Below, one piece after another: positions 1 through 7,830 of a stretch of DNA of 64,000 bases. Within the stretch, counting starts at the first letter, position 1, and each line of letters opens with the position of its first letter. The notes under the pieces were generated by a model. That model did not search any database. It had not been told where the DNA came from and worked only from the letters and a program-made list of their open reading frames with translations. The stretch is from contig NZ_FNQB01000002.1 of assembly GCF_900107455.1 (NCBI RefSeq), forward strand, positions 1,798,001 to 1,862,000, given 5' to 3'. This DNA comes from Asanoa ishikariensis. GTDB lineage: Bacteria; Actinomycetota; Actinomycetes; Mycobacteriales; Micromonosporaceae. The translations under genes and the position numbers were made by a program.

Positions 1-642
1 GACCAGGTCGTACTGCCCGGCCCGCGGCGCGTTCACGCCGCTGAAGGTCAGCTCGCCGCGGCGGTAGCCGACCCCGGTGACCACCCGGCCGCCGGAGGCG
101 GAGTCGACCTGCCGCGTCCTGGCCCAGCCGTCGAGATCGGCGGCCTCGGCCTCGAGCACCTGGGTCGTCGGCCGGCCGACGACCTCCTGCCGGGTCGGCT
201 CCTTGGTCGACTTGGCCGGTGACGTCGGTGCGTGCGCCGGCGGCCGGACCGCGCCCCGGCTGGCCGGTGGTTTGGTCGGCCGGACGGTCGGCACCTCGCT
301 CGGCGTGACGTCGGGCCCGGCCGAAGCCGTCGGCGCTGGCAGCACGAGCTGGTTGGGCGGATCGGGCTGGTCCATGGCCGAGATCAGCAGGGGTACGCCG
401 GCCGCCACCGCGATCGTGGTGAGCGAGGCCACGACGGCGAGCATCGCGCGCCGGCCCGGTCGGCGAATGCCGGAGAACGGTGTCCCACCGTCGTCGCCGA
501 TCACGGATCCACTCCGCGGTTGCGCCGTCACCGCCGGAATCACCTGGGTGACCTGGTTGTCGTCAGCGTCGGCGGACAGCTCCGCCGGTGGCAGCCAGCC
601 GCCGATCCGCAGCTCGCCGGGTTCCTCGCCGGCCGTGGACAT
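1..642 (-). CDS. Membrane-anchored protein with C-terminal CBM6/35-like domain (partial)
   Basis: The gene reads off the left edge of the window, so its C-terminus is missing. The visible 214 residues start at ATG 642 with a charged cytoplasmic N-terminus of about 60 residues. One hydrophobic segment follows (about residues 65-88), then a Pro/Thr/Ser-rich linker, then the start of a beta-sandwich whose EAEAADLDGWA-type opening and SGG..V motif are typical of carbohydrate-binding modules of the CBM6/CBM35 type. The likely role is a surface-exposed, single-pass protein that binds polysaccharide; substrate is unknown. The cytoplasmic tail contains a VTQVIP motif also seen in the protein at 59804-60901. 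It is divergent from the EcsC-like gene. Domain call is by pattern only. Confidence 0.6.
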   Translation of the reverse strand, partial: MSTAGEEPGELRIGGWLPPAELSADADDNQVTQVIPAVTAQPRSGSVIGDDGGTPFSGIRRPGRRAMLAVVASLTTIAVAAGVPLLISAMDQPDPPNQLVLPAPTASAGPDVTPSEVPTVRPTKPPASRGAVRPPAHAPTSPAKSTKEPTRQEVVGRPTTQVLEAEAADLDGWARTRQVDSASGGRVVTGVGYRRGELTFSGVNAPRAGQYDLV

Positions 643-816
643 GCGCGCCCTCACGGTTCTTGATCACGGTCAGTCAGGCCGGCACGCTACCGCACTTCGC
701 CCCGGTCGGTGAAGCACGGAACGGGTATCCGACTCCACCGCCCGGTCGAGCCTGGGCGTGACGGTGGTGCGGTTGGGGTACAAAGAGTGCCTTCCCGAAT
801 CCCCCCGGAGGACGCA

Positions 817-1581
817 GTGACCCACCCAGAGACGGGTGCCGACACCCCGCCCCCCATGCCGACGTCGGCAGCGGAGCCCGCTCCCGACGTCGACGCCGCC
901 ACCGCGCCACCGGCCGGCCTGTGGGAGAGGATGAAGGCCGATCCGCAGTACGCGCCGGAGCACCTCGCGTTGGAGGCGGTGCGCCGGCTCGGCCCCGAGG
1001 CGCACCAGTGGCAGGAGCGCACGCGCGCGCAGCGGCCCGGCATCCCGCCGGACGCGCTGGCCGACCTCGCCGTCCGGCGGTTCGTCAACCTGGCCCGGCT
1101 CTCCGGCGCCGTCTCGGGCGCGACCGGCATCGCGGGCGCCGTGCTCGACGTCGGCGTGCTCGCCTGGAACCAGGCCCGGATGGTGCTGCACGTGGCGGCG
1201 GCCTACGGCGTCGACCCGCGCGAACCCGAGCGGGCCACCGACCTGCTGGTGCTGCAGAAGGTCCACAAGGTCGCCGAGACGGCCCGGTTGGCCCTGGGCG
1301 TCGCGGCCGGCCGGGAGCGGGCGGGCACGCTGCTGCGCGGCAGCGGCGCACCCATGCACCGGGTGCTGGCCAAGCTCGGCGTCAAGCTGGCCCAGATGGC
1401 CGGCATCCGGGCAGCCAAGCGGATCTTCGCGAAGATCGTGCCGGGCGCGGCGATCATCCTCGGCACGTGGGCCAACTCCTCGGCCACCACCGACCTGGCC
1501 CAACGGACCCGCGAGCTCTACCGCCCGCGCGCCGCGTACTGGTCGACCCCGCCGCAGCTACCTGGACCGCGCCAGCCCTAG
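817..1581 (+). CDS. EcsC family protein
   Basis: This 254-residue protein has a disordered Pro/Ala-rich N-terminus, then an alpha-helical domain resembling the EcsC family: PQYAPEHLALEAVRRLGP near the front, and a central Gly/Ala-rich amphipathic segment followed by AAAYGVDPREPER. EcsC is named after a Bacillus ABC-transporter locus; its biochemical role is not established. I chose GTG 817 because GGAGGA ends 4 bases upstream; an in-frame ATG at 709 would add 36 low-complexity residues with no ribosome site. The gene faces the response regulator at 1578 tail to tail with a 4-bp overlap. No signal peptide is seen. Function remains unassigned. Confidence 0.65.
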   Translation: MTHPETGADTPPPMPTSAAEPAPDVDAATAPPAGLWERMKADPQYAPEHLALEAVRRLGPEAHQWQERTRAQRPGIPPDALADLAVRRFVNLARLSGAVSGATGIAGAVLDVGVLAWNQARMVLHVAAAYGVDPREPERATDLLVLQKVHKVAETARLALGVAAGRERAGTLLRGSGAPMHRVLAKLGVKLAQMAGIRAAKRIFAKIVPGAAIILGTWANSSATTDLAQRTRELYRPRAAYWSTPPQLPGPRQP

Positions 1582-2246
1582 TCCGTCCATGATGGCCGGA
1601 CGAGGCCGGCTTCGTATGCGTAGACGACCAACTGCGCGCGGTCGCGGGCGGACAGTTTGACCATCGCCCGGCTGACGTGGGTCTTCGCGGTGGCCGGGCT
1701 GACCACCAGGTGCGCCGCGATCTCGTCGTTGGACAGGCCCGCACCGACCAGCGCGACCACCTCGCGCTCCCGGTCGGTGAGCTGGTTCGGTGGCGGCAGC
1801 GGCGGCACCGCCCGGCGGTCCCGCGATGCGAACTCGGCGATCAGCCGCCGGGTGACGCCAGGGGAGAGCAGTGCGTCGCCGGCCGCCACCGCGCGCACGC
1901 CGCGGATCAGCTCGACCGGCTCGGTGTCCTTGACCAGGAAGCCGGAGGCGCCGACCCGGAGCGCCTCGAACAGGTACTCGTCGAGCTCGAACGTGGTCAG
2001 GATGACGATCCGGGTGGCCGACAGCGCCGGGTCGGTGGTGATCCGCCGGGTGGCCTCCAACCCGTCGACGCCGGGCATCCGGATGTCCATCAGCACCACG
2101 TCGGGCCGGCTGGTCGCCGCCGCCCGCACCGCCGCCAGGCCGTCGCCGGCCTCGGCGACCACGGTGATGTCGGCCTCCGCGTCGAGCAGGGCACGGAAGC
2201 CGGCGCGTACGAGCGCCTGGTCGTCGGCCAGCAGCACGCTGATCAT
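1578..2246 (-). CDS. NarL/FixJ-family response regulator
   Basis: A 222-residue two-component regulator. The receiver domain (about 1-120) has the acidic pair D8/D9, the phospho-acceptor D54 in the VVLMDIRMPG motif, and K in GFLVKD. The C-terminal LuxR-type helix-turn-helix (about 150-215) shows LTDREREVVALVGAGLSNDEIA and the recognition helix around ATAKTHVSR. It overlaps the 3' end of the upstream histidine kinase by 4 bp (ATGA), so the pair is translationally coupled and the kinase is the likely phosphodonor. The target genes are unknown; no adjacent transporter is present, in contrast with the OmpR system at 40-43 kb. Confidence 0.93.
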   Translation of the reverse strand: MISVLLADDQALVRAGFRALLDAEADITVVAEAGDGLAAVRAAATSRPDVVLMDIRMPGVDGLEATRRITTDPALSATRIVILTTFELDEYLFEALRVGASGFLVKDTEPVELIRGVRAVAAGDALLSPGVTRRLIAEFASRDRRAVPPLPPPNQLTDREREVVALVGAGLSNDEIAAHLVVSPATAKTHVSRAMVKLSARDRAQLVVYAYEAGLVRPSWTD

Positions 2247-3457
2247 CGGTCGGATTGTCCACTGTCAGGCAGGACCGCCTCGACCCGCCAACCGCTGCCG
2301 CCGGGGTCCGGGCCGGCGGTGAGCGTGCCGCCCAGGGCGATCGCCCTGGCCCGCATCCCGGCGATCCCGTTGCCGCCCTCACCCGCCGGACCGGGCGGCG
2401 GACCGTCGTCGGAGACGCTCACCGTGACCTGGCCCGGCTCGTACGCCACCGACACTGTCGCCGACGCCGCCGGTCCGGCATGCCGGCGCACGTTGGTCAG
2501 CGCCTCCTGCACGATCCGGAACGCGGCCCGGTCGACCTCGGCCGGCAGCGGCCGGGCCGCCCCGGTCACGGTCGTCTCGACCGGGAAGCCCGCGCCCGAG
2601 GTCAGCTCGTCCAGCCGGTCCAGTCCCGGTGCCGGTGTCCGCGGCGCCGCCTCCTCGGCCGGCCGCAGGGCGGCCAGCACCGAGCGGACCTCGCGCAGCG
2701 CTTCCGCGCTCGCCGACTTGATCACTGTGAGCGCCTCCCGGGCCTGTTCGGGCCGCTGGTCGATCAGGTGGAGCCCGACCCCGGCCTGCACGTTGATCAG
2801 GGACAGGTGGTGGCCGAGCACGTCGTGCAGCTCGCGGGCGATCCGCAGCCGCTCCTCGCTGGCCTGCCGCCGCTCCTGTTCTTCCTGTATCCGCCGCTGT
2901 TCGGCGCGCATCCGGGCGAGCGCGGCGCGCTGGGCGCGGTGTCCCCGGCTGAACTCGCCGGCCGCGAGCACCGCGACGAGCCAGGCACCGGCCACCACGG
3001 CGTGCCGGGGCGTCACGGCCGATGAGTCCAGCACGTCGAGGGCACCGAGGAACCACCAGCCGCAGGCGATGTACGCGGTCACGGCAGTGGCCGACAGCAC
3101 CAGCGCCGGCACCCGGCGGCCCTGCGCGACGGCGGCGAAGTAGGCGGCCGTGGCGGCCAGGAAGAACGGGCCGTAAGGGTGGCCGGAGAACGCGTACCCC
3201 AGGGTGGCGGTGAGCACGACCGCGAGCACCGGCAACGGTGCTTGGCGCCGCCAGGCCAGCGCGACCGAGGCGACGAGCAGCAGCGCCGCCCGGGGATAGC
3301 CGAGCTCGGCGTGCACCTCGCGCGCCGCCGCCTGGGCGCCGATCACCTGCACCAGGGACACCAGCGTGGCCAGGCCGGTGCCGTGCCGCCCATACCGTCG
3401 CTCGCTCCCGGGCCGTGCCCAGGGCGCGCGAGGCCAGGCGTCCTGCGGCGCGTGCAT
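2243..3457 (-). CDS. NarL-type sensor histidine kinase (HisKA_3)
   Basis: This 404-residue membrane kinase has an N-terminal block of about four to five hydrophobic helices (residues about 28-150) with almost no extracytoplasmic loop, so it probably senses a membrane signal. A coiled-coil (RAEQRRIQEEQERRQASEER) leads into the HisKA_3 box with the phospho-histidine in RIARELHDVLGHHLSL, then a HATPase with N-box (ALTNVRRHA) and G-box (GNGIAGMRARA). I chose ATG 3457; a GTG at 3478 is an alternative and neither has a strong ribosome site. It is the first gene of a two-gene operon with the regulator at 1578-2246. Confidence 0.9.
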   Translation of the reverse strand: MHAPQDAWPRAPWARPGSERRYGRHGTGLATLVSLVQVIGAQAAAREVHAELGYPRAALLLVASVALAWRRQAPLPVLAVVLTATLGYAFSGHPYGPFFLAATAAYFAAVAQGRRVPALVLSATAVTAYIACGWWFLGALDVLDSSAVTPRHAVVAGAWLVAVLAAGEFSRGHRAQRAALARMRAEQRRIQEEQERRQASEERLRIARELHDVLGHHLSLINVQAGVGLHLIDQRPEQAREALTVIKSASAEALREVRSVLAALRPAEEAAPRTPAPGLDRLDELTSGAGFPVETTVTGAARPLPAEVDRAAFRIVQEALTNVRRHAGPAASATVSVAYEPGQVTVSVSDDGPPPGPAGEGGNGIAGMRARAIALGGTLTAGPDPGGSGWRVEAVLPDSGQSDR

Positions 3458-3656
3458 GGCACCGACGCTAGGGCACACCGCACACCCGGGTCATCCGCCG
3501 GGAGACCGGCCCGGCATACCGCGTGGGGAGTATGGACGCCACATGCGCCACACCCGTCTACTCCCTGCGTAGTAGCGGAATAGACGTCACAGGCCGCAGG
3601 CAATCGGTCGCGGAAAGGAGCAGTCTTGTAGAAGGTCGACATGAGCGGAGGGAGCC
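3458..3656. promoter_or_regulatory. Divergent intergenic region with short palindrome
   Basis: This 199-bp spacer separates the divergent histidine kinase and DUF1707 genes and must hold both promoters. It contains a 5-bp inverted repeat, CTACT at 3558-3562 and AGTAG at 3571-3575, and a good ribosome site (GGAGGGAG) before ATG 3657. A 42-codon open frame (3532-3660) also fits here and overlaps the next start as ATGA, but its ribosome site lies too close to the ATG; I do not call it. Confidence 0.3.
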
Positions 3657-4166
3657 ATGACCACGCCAACAGGCCCGCGGCTTCGAGCCTCGGACGCCGA
3701 ACGCGAACAGATCGCGACCATCCTGCGTGCCGCCATGACCGAGGGGCGGCTCAACCTCGACGAGGGCGAGAAGCGGCTGGCCGCGGCGTACGCAGCGACG
3801 TACCGCGACGAACTCGGCCCGCTGACCGCGGACCTGCCCGACGGTGGCCGCGCGGCCCTCGCGCGCTCGCCCGAGGCGCAGGACCAGGCGAAGGCCGAGA
3901 TGCGGATGTTCGTGCGCCGCCGGGCGGGCATCCTGACCGCCATCGGGGTGCTCTTCGCCGCGCTGTGGATCGCCAACGGTGCGCTGTTCTTCCCGATCTT
4001 CCCGTTGATCGTCCTGCTGTTCTTCCTGCACTGGGCCAGTTGGGGGAGGCGCGCGTACTACTCGCGCTCCAACCGTGGCGACTGGTACTCGCGGGGCGAC
4101 GTGCAGGGTCGCGGCGACTGGCGGGGGCGACGCGACTGGTACGGGCACGGTCGCTACGGCCATTGA
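3657..4166 (+). CDS. DUF1707 and 2TM-domain membrane protein
   Basis: A 169-residue protein. Residues about 8-60 form a DUF1707 domain: RASDAEREQI, then EGRLNLDEGEKRLAAAYAA and LTADLP, the standard signature of this short actinobacterial module. Two closely spaced hydrophobic segments (about 90-130) form a hairpin in the membrane, and the tail is rich in Arg, Gly, Trp and Tyr (repeated RGDW-like units), probably cytoplasmic. DUF1707 has no proven biochemical role and often sits at the N-terminus of small membrane or envelope-stress-type proteins. The start is fixed by GGAGGGAG just upstream. It is monocistronic or possibly read with the next gene 34 bp downstream. Confidence 0.85.
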   Translation: MTTPTGPRLRASDAEREQIATILRAAMTEGRLNLDEGEKRLAAAYAATYRDELGPLTADLPDGGRAALARSPEAQDQAKAEMRMFVRRRAGILTAIGVLFAALWIANGALFFPIFPLIVLLFFLHWASWGRRAYYSRSNRGDWYSRGDVQGRGDWRGRRDWYGHGRYGH

Positions 4167-4200
4167 TGGAGCTCTGGGTCCGGCCGGGTAGGTTGCACCT

Positions 4201-5451
4201 ATGCGCCCGGCCGGACCTCTAGCCCTGCTGGCACTACTGGCCACTCTGGTGGCCGGCTGCGCCAAAGATCCGGCGCCGCCCGAGGTCGCGCCGACCGGCA
4301 ACGTGTCGCCAGGCACGGGCCTGGCCCCGGTGCCGATCGCCGGCACCGACCACACGGTCAACCTGCCCAAGGGCTGGACCGCGGCCGTGTACGCGCGCGT
4401 GCCCAAGGCCCGCTTCCTGCTCGCCCTGCCGGACGGCGCCGTGCTCGTCTCCCGGCCCGACGCGGGCCAGGTGATGCGCGTCCCGGCCGGCGGAGGCGAA
4501 CCGGCCACCTTCCTGTCCGGCCTCGACCGCCCGCACGACATGGTGCTCGCCACCGTCGGCGGGCGGCAGTGGATCTACGTGGCCGCGGTCGACCGGGTGG
4601 TCCGCTATCCCTACACGGCCGGCGCCGCCACGGCCGGTGCCGCCGAGGTGGTGGTCGACGGGCTGCCTGACGAGAGCCTGCCGGAGCTCGGCGGCAAGTA
4701 CGGGCACGTGCTCAAGAACATCGCGTTGGACGGCGACACCCTCTACGTCTCGATCGCGTCGACCTGCAACGCGTGCGCCTCCGACACTGTCAGCGACCCG
4801 ATCCGCGGCTCGGTCTACCGCTGGGACGCCGCCGGCCACAACTCCGGGAAAGCGTTGGTGGCAAAGGGGTTGCGCAACGCCGAGGGGTTGGCGATCGCGC
4901 CGGGCACGCACGACCTCTGGGTCGTGGTCAACAACCGCGACAACATCATCGACCCGGCGACGGGCAGCAAGGACACCGCGTACGTCGACAACCACCCGCC
5001 CGAGGAGTTCATCAGGGTCAAGCAGGGTGGCTTCTACGGCTGGCCGTTCTGCAACCCGGATCCGTCTGGCGGGCTGCGCAACATGCCGTTCCAGCGCGAC
5101 TACGAGCTCAACCGGGACGGCGCGGCGGCCGACTGCGAGGCCGCGACCCCGGTCGACGTGGGCATCCAGGCACACTCGGCGCCGCTCGGCCTGACCTTCG
5201 TGCCGGACCTGGGCGCGGTGATCGCCTTGCACGGCTCCTGGAACCGCAGCAAGCCGACCGGCTACAAGGTCATCAACTTCCCGTGGGTCGACGGCCGCCC
5301 CGGCGACCAGCACGACCTGGCCACCGGCTTCCTCGGTGCCGAGTCGCCGTGGGCCAGGCCGGTCGACGTCGCCCTCCTCGCCGACGGTTCGCTGCTGGTC
5401 AGCGACGACTTCGGCGGCAACGTGTTCCGCTTTACCCCGCCGCCGGGTTAG
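4201..5451 (+). CDS. PQQ-type sugar dehydrogenase-like lipoprotein
   Basis: A 416-residue exported protein. The N-terminus is a lipoprotein signal with lipobox LVAGC, so C20 should be lipidated and the enzyme anchored outside the membrane. The rest is a beta-propeller of the soluble glucose/sorbosone dehydrogenase fold: NLPKGW, a repeated LPDGAVLVS strand motif, GGKYGHVLKNIALDGDTLYVS, and FIRVKQGGFYGWPFCNP near residue 280. These proteins oxidise sugars or related alcohols, usually with PQQ; the true substrate cannot be told. Cysteines near 193 and 196 (CNAC) and in FCNP may form disulfides. No PQQ synthesis genes are in the window. Confidence 0.8.
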   Translation: MRPAGPLALLALLATLVAGCAKDPAPPEVAPTGNVSPGTGLAPVPIAGTDHTVNLPKGWTAAVYARVPKARFLLALPDGAVLVSRPDAGQVMRVPAGGGEPATFLSGLDRPHDMVLATVGGRQWIYVAAVDRVVRYPYTAGAATAGAAEVVVDGLPDESLPELGGKYGHVLKNIALDGDTLYVSIASTCNACASDTVSDPIRGSVYRWDAAGHNSGKALVAKGLRNAEGLAIAPGTHDLWVVVNNRDNIIDPATGSKDTAYVDNHPPEEFIRVKQGGFYGWPFCNPDPSGGLRNMPFQRDYELNRDGAAADCEAATPVDVGIQAHSAPLGLTFVPDLGAVIALHGSWNRSKPTGYKVINFPWVDGRPGDQHDLATGFLGAESPWARPVDVALLADGSLLVSDDFGGNVFRFTPPPG

Positions 5452-5472
5452 CCGGGTCGGGGGGACGGGTAG
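5446..5472 (+). promoter_or_regulatory. Possible SigB-type promoter
   Basis: GGTTAG (5446-5451), a 15-bp spacer and GGGTAG (5467-5472) resemble the actinobacterial SigB/SigH consensus (G..T N14-16 GGGTA). It ends 9 bp before the ATG of the small membrane protein gene at 5482, so the transcript would have almost no leader. GC-rich sequence gives such matches by chance, hence low confidence. Confidence 0.25.
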
Positions 5473-5481
5473 GCGTCCCGT

Positions 5482-5757
5482 ATGACCGGAAACCGTCCCG
5501 GAGGTCAGCCGCGCGGGGCGCGGGGCACCGTCGGGCATCCGTACTCCGCGTTGAACCTGCGTCTGGCCCTCGCTGTCTTCGGTCTGGTCGTCTTCGCCGT
5601 GCTGACCTGGCTCGCGGCCCGGGCCGACCTGCTGGTGCTGTCCGTGCTCTGCGGCGTGGTCGTGCTGACCGCGGCCGTCGACCTGATCATCATCCAGCGC
5701 CGCCGCCGGGCGCGCCACCGGGCGGAGCCGGGGGTGCACCACTCGCTCTTCGAGTAA
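5482..5757 (+). CDS. DUF6343-like small membrane protein
   Basis: A 91-residue protein with a basic, Gly-rich N-terminus (about 1-20), two adjacent hydrophobic helices (about 28-45 and 50-72) and a cytoplasmic Arg-rich tail. The segment HPYSALNLRLALAVFGLV matches what I know of the DUF6343 family of actinobacterial small integral membrane proteins; function is unknown. It lies 30 bp after the sugar dehydrogenase lipoprotein gene, with its own possible stress-type promoter inside that gap, and ends just before the ArsR regulator's operator-like sequence. Confidence 0.6.
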   Translation: MTGNRPGGQPRGARGTVGHPYSALNLRLALAVFGLVVFAVLTWLAARADLLVLSVLCGVVVLTAAVDLIIIQRRRRARHRAEPGVHHSLFE

Positions 5758-5770
5758 GAGACGCCCGCGA

Positions 5771-5804
5771 TCACAGAATTTTGTTTGCAGAATTATCTCT
5801 GTGA
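5771..5804. promoter_or_regulatory. Operator-like inverted and direct repeat upstream of ArsR gene
   Basis: An AT-rich island in a GC-rich background. It has exact 7-bp inverted arms, TCACAGA (5771-5777) and TCTGTGA (5798-5804), enclosing a direct repeat of CAGAATT (5774-5780 and 5788-5794). It sits 17 bp before the chosen ATG of the ArsR-family gene, where the promoter must be, and fits autoregulation of the regulator-exporter operon. Binding is inferred from position and symmetry. Confidence 0.6.
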
Positions 5805-5821
5805 TTGGTACGGTCCGTCGC

Positions 5822-6409
5822 ATGGCGGATCGCATCATCACCGAGGTCGATGAGCTGAAGGCGGTTACGCACCCGCTGCGGGTGCGGATGTTGGGTGCGT
5901 TGCGGGCCGACGGGCCGGCCACGGCGACCGAGCTGGCCCGGCGCTTCGACACCGACACCGGCACCACCAGCTATCACCTGCGCAAGCTGGCCCGGCACGG
6001 GTTCGTCGAAGAGGCCGAGCAGCGCGACGGCCGCGAGCGGCGCTGGCAGGCCAGCCACCCGACCACCTCGTGGGACACCGCTGAGCTGGCGAAGACCGCC
6101 GAGGGTCGCGCCGCGGTGTCGCTCATGCGCCGGCACCAGCTCGCCGCGCTCCAACGTGGGGTCTCGGCCTACGAGGTGGCGGAGGCCGACCTGCCGCCGG
6201 AGTGGGTGGCCGCCGCCGGGATGAGCGACCTGCGGGCCAGGCTGTCGGCGCGGTCCCTGCTCGAGCTGGAGCGGGAGATCCTCGAGCTGATCGACGCGCA
6301 CGTCGCGGCCGACGCCGACGACCCGGACGCCAGGCCGGTGCTGCTGCACTTCGGCGGCTTCCCGCGGATCGACCCGCCGGGCTGGTCCGACGTGGCGGAC
6401 GAGTCATGA
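5822..6409 (+). CDS. ArsR-family transcriptional regulator
   Basis: A 195-residue DNA-binding protein. Residues about 10-90 form a winged helix: VTHPLRVRMLGALRADGPATATELA, recognition helix TSYHLRKLARHGFV, and the wing around GRERRWQA. There is no metal-binding Cys pair as in true ArsR, so this is the helix_turn_helix_5 type that senses other ligands. A C-terminal helical region (about 100-195) is likely for dimerisation and ligand binding. I prefer ATG 5822 over GTG 5801, since the latter lies inside the operator-like palindrome. Its stop overlaps the start of the MFS gene by 4 bp, so it probably controls that exporter. Confidence 0.85.
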   Translation: MADRIITEVDELKAVTHPLRVRMLGALRADGPATATELARRFDTDTGTTSYHLRKLARHGFVEEAEQRDGRERRWQASHPTTSWDTAELAKTAEGRAAVSLMRRHQLAALQRGVSAYEVAEADLPPEWVAAAGMSDLRARLSARSLLELEREILELIDAHVAADADDPDARPVLLHFGGFPRIDPPGWSDVADES

Positions 6410-7692
6410 CCGGCCGCGGTGCCGAGCGGCGCTACGCGCTGCTGGTCTTCCTGTTCTGGCTGCCCACCGGGCTCTACCTGGCGACCAAGGTCCTGCTGAT
6501 GCTGGAGCGCGGCATGAGCGTCGCCGCCATCGGCACGGTCGTGCTGATCTTCTCGCTGACGACGGCGGCGCTCGAGCTGCCGACGGGCGGGCTCGCCGAC
6601 GTGATCGGGCGGCGCACGGTGCTGGCCGCCTCGGCCGTGGCCAGCTTCGCCGGCCTGGCCCTGCTCGCGGTCGCCGACGTTTTCTGGCTGTTCGCCGCCT
6701 CGGCCGTGCTGCGCGGCATCGCGCGGGCGCTGTCCAGCGGACCCGACGAGGCCTGGTTCGTCGACACGATGCACGCGGCCGAGGGGCCGGACGCGTCGCT
6801 GACCCGCGGCCTGGCCCGGGGCGAAGCCTCGTCGTCGGTCGGGCTCGGCATCGGCACCCTCGTCGGAGGCGCGCTGCCACTGGCGGTCGGCGCGGTCTTC
6901 TGGCTGCCCGCGCTGGCCGTCCCGGTGGCGATCGCCGCCCTGGTCGAGCTGCTCCGGCTGCTGGTCACGGTGTTCGGCATGCCGGAGCCGCCGCGGCCGC
7001 GGACCTCGTTCGGTGCCGTGTTGCGCGGGGTGCCGGCGACCGTCGCCGCCGGGCTCCGGCTCGGCCTGCGCGACGGGGTGCTGGCCCGGCTGCTGCTGGC
7101 CGCCGCGGGGGTCGGGGTGGCGCTGTCCGCGATCGAGCTGCTCACCCCGGGCTGGCTGGCCGGGCTGGTCGGCGACCCGGAGCGGGGCGCGTCCACCTAC
7201 GCGGTGGTCGCGGCGGCCGGGTTCGGCGCGAACGCGGTGGGCAGCCTGCTCGGCCCGTGGGCGCAGCGCCGCCTCGGCTCGGCGGTGCGGGCCGGTGTCG
7301 CGGGCATCGCACTCGGCGCGGCGGCCCTGGTCGGGGTCGCGCTCGCCGGGCCGGCCCTGCACGAGGCGACGATCGGCGTGCCGGTCGTCGCGGCGGCCTA
7401 CCTGCTGCTGTTCGTCGGGCTCGGCGTGACCGCGGCACCGCAGGCCGCGCTGCTGCACGCCCGGGTGGCCTCCACCGAACGCGCGACAGTGATCTCGGTG
7501 CAGTCGCTGGCCTTGCAGGCCGCGGGAGCGGTCGGGTCCGTCTGCTTCGGCGCGCTCGCCACCGCCCGGGGTGCGGCCTTCGCGTTCGGCGCGGCGGGGG
7601 TAGCGCTTGCCGCCGCCGCCCTCGTGGTGGCCCGGATCCGCGTCACCGACCCCGCACCAACTCCGCTCCGCGAGCCGACGCCCGCGTTGTAG
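6406..7692 (+). CDS. MFS transporter coupled to ArsR-family regulator
   Basis: A 428-residue integral membrane protein with about 12 helices. The loop 2-3 signature of major facilitator proteins is visible as ELPTGGLADVIGRRTVLAAS (residues about 59-78), and a second PTG-like half repeats after residue 220. The start is ATG 6406, which overlaps the regulator stop as ATGA. Such regulator-exporter pairs generally expel toxic compounds or metabolites; the substrate is unknown. The gene ends 140 bp before the next gene in a region with repeats. Confidence 0.85.
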   Translation: MTGRGAERRYALLVFLFWLPTGLYLATKVLLMLERGMSVAAIGTVVLIFSLTTAALELPTGGLADVIGRRTVLAASAVASFAGLALLAVADVFWLFAASAVLRGIARALSSGPDEAWFVDTMHAAEGPDASLTRGLARGEASSSVGLGIGTLVGGALPLAVGAVFWLPALAVPVAIAALVELLRLLVTVFGMPEPPRPRTSFGAVLRGVPATVAAGLRLGLRDGVLARLLLAAAGVGVALSAIELLTPGWLAGLVGDPERGASTYAVVAAAGFGANAVGSLLGPWAQRRLGSAVRAGVAGIALGAAALVGVALAGPALHEATIGVPVVAAAYLLLFVGLGVTAAPQAALLHARVASTERATVISVQSLALQAAGAVGSVCFGALATARGAAFAFGAAGVALAAAALVVARIRVTDPAPTPLREPTPAL

Positions 7693-7712
7693 GTCCCCCG
7701 AACCCATCATCG

Positions 7713-7773
7713 GCGCGGCCACTGCGGCCTGACCGCGCCTTGGCCACCTTGGCCGCGCTCGCCCTGACCGCGC
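7713..7773. repeat. Intergenic inverted and direct repeats (possible terminator)
   Basis: Downstream of the MFS gene the arms GCGCGGCCA (7713-7721) and TGGCCGCGC (7750-7758) could form a stem, and an 11-bp direct repeat CCTGACCGCGC occurs at 7728-7738 and 7763-7773. There is no T-tract. It may act as a terminator for the upstream operon, since the next gene has its own short leader. The rest of the 7693-7830 gap shows nothing else. Confidence 0.3.
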
Positions 7774-7830
7774 GACGCCGAGGGACCGGGCTCGTGTAGC
7801 AAGGCGTGCCAGCGGGTAGTTATCGACCGC

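Noticed and set aside
3532-3660. 42-codon frame ending in ATGA overlap with the DUF1707 start
   Set aside because: The possible ribosome site is too close to its ATG and the product shows no motif or amphipathic pattern; more likely leader and promoter DNA.
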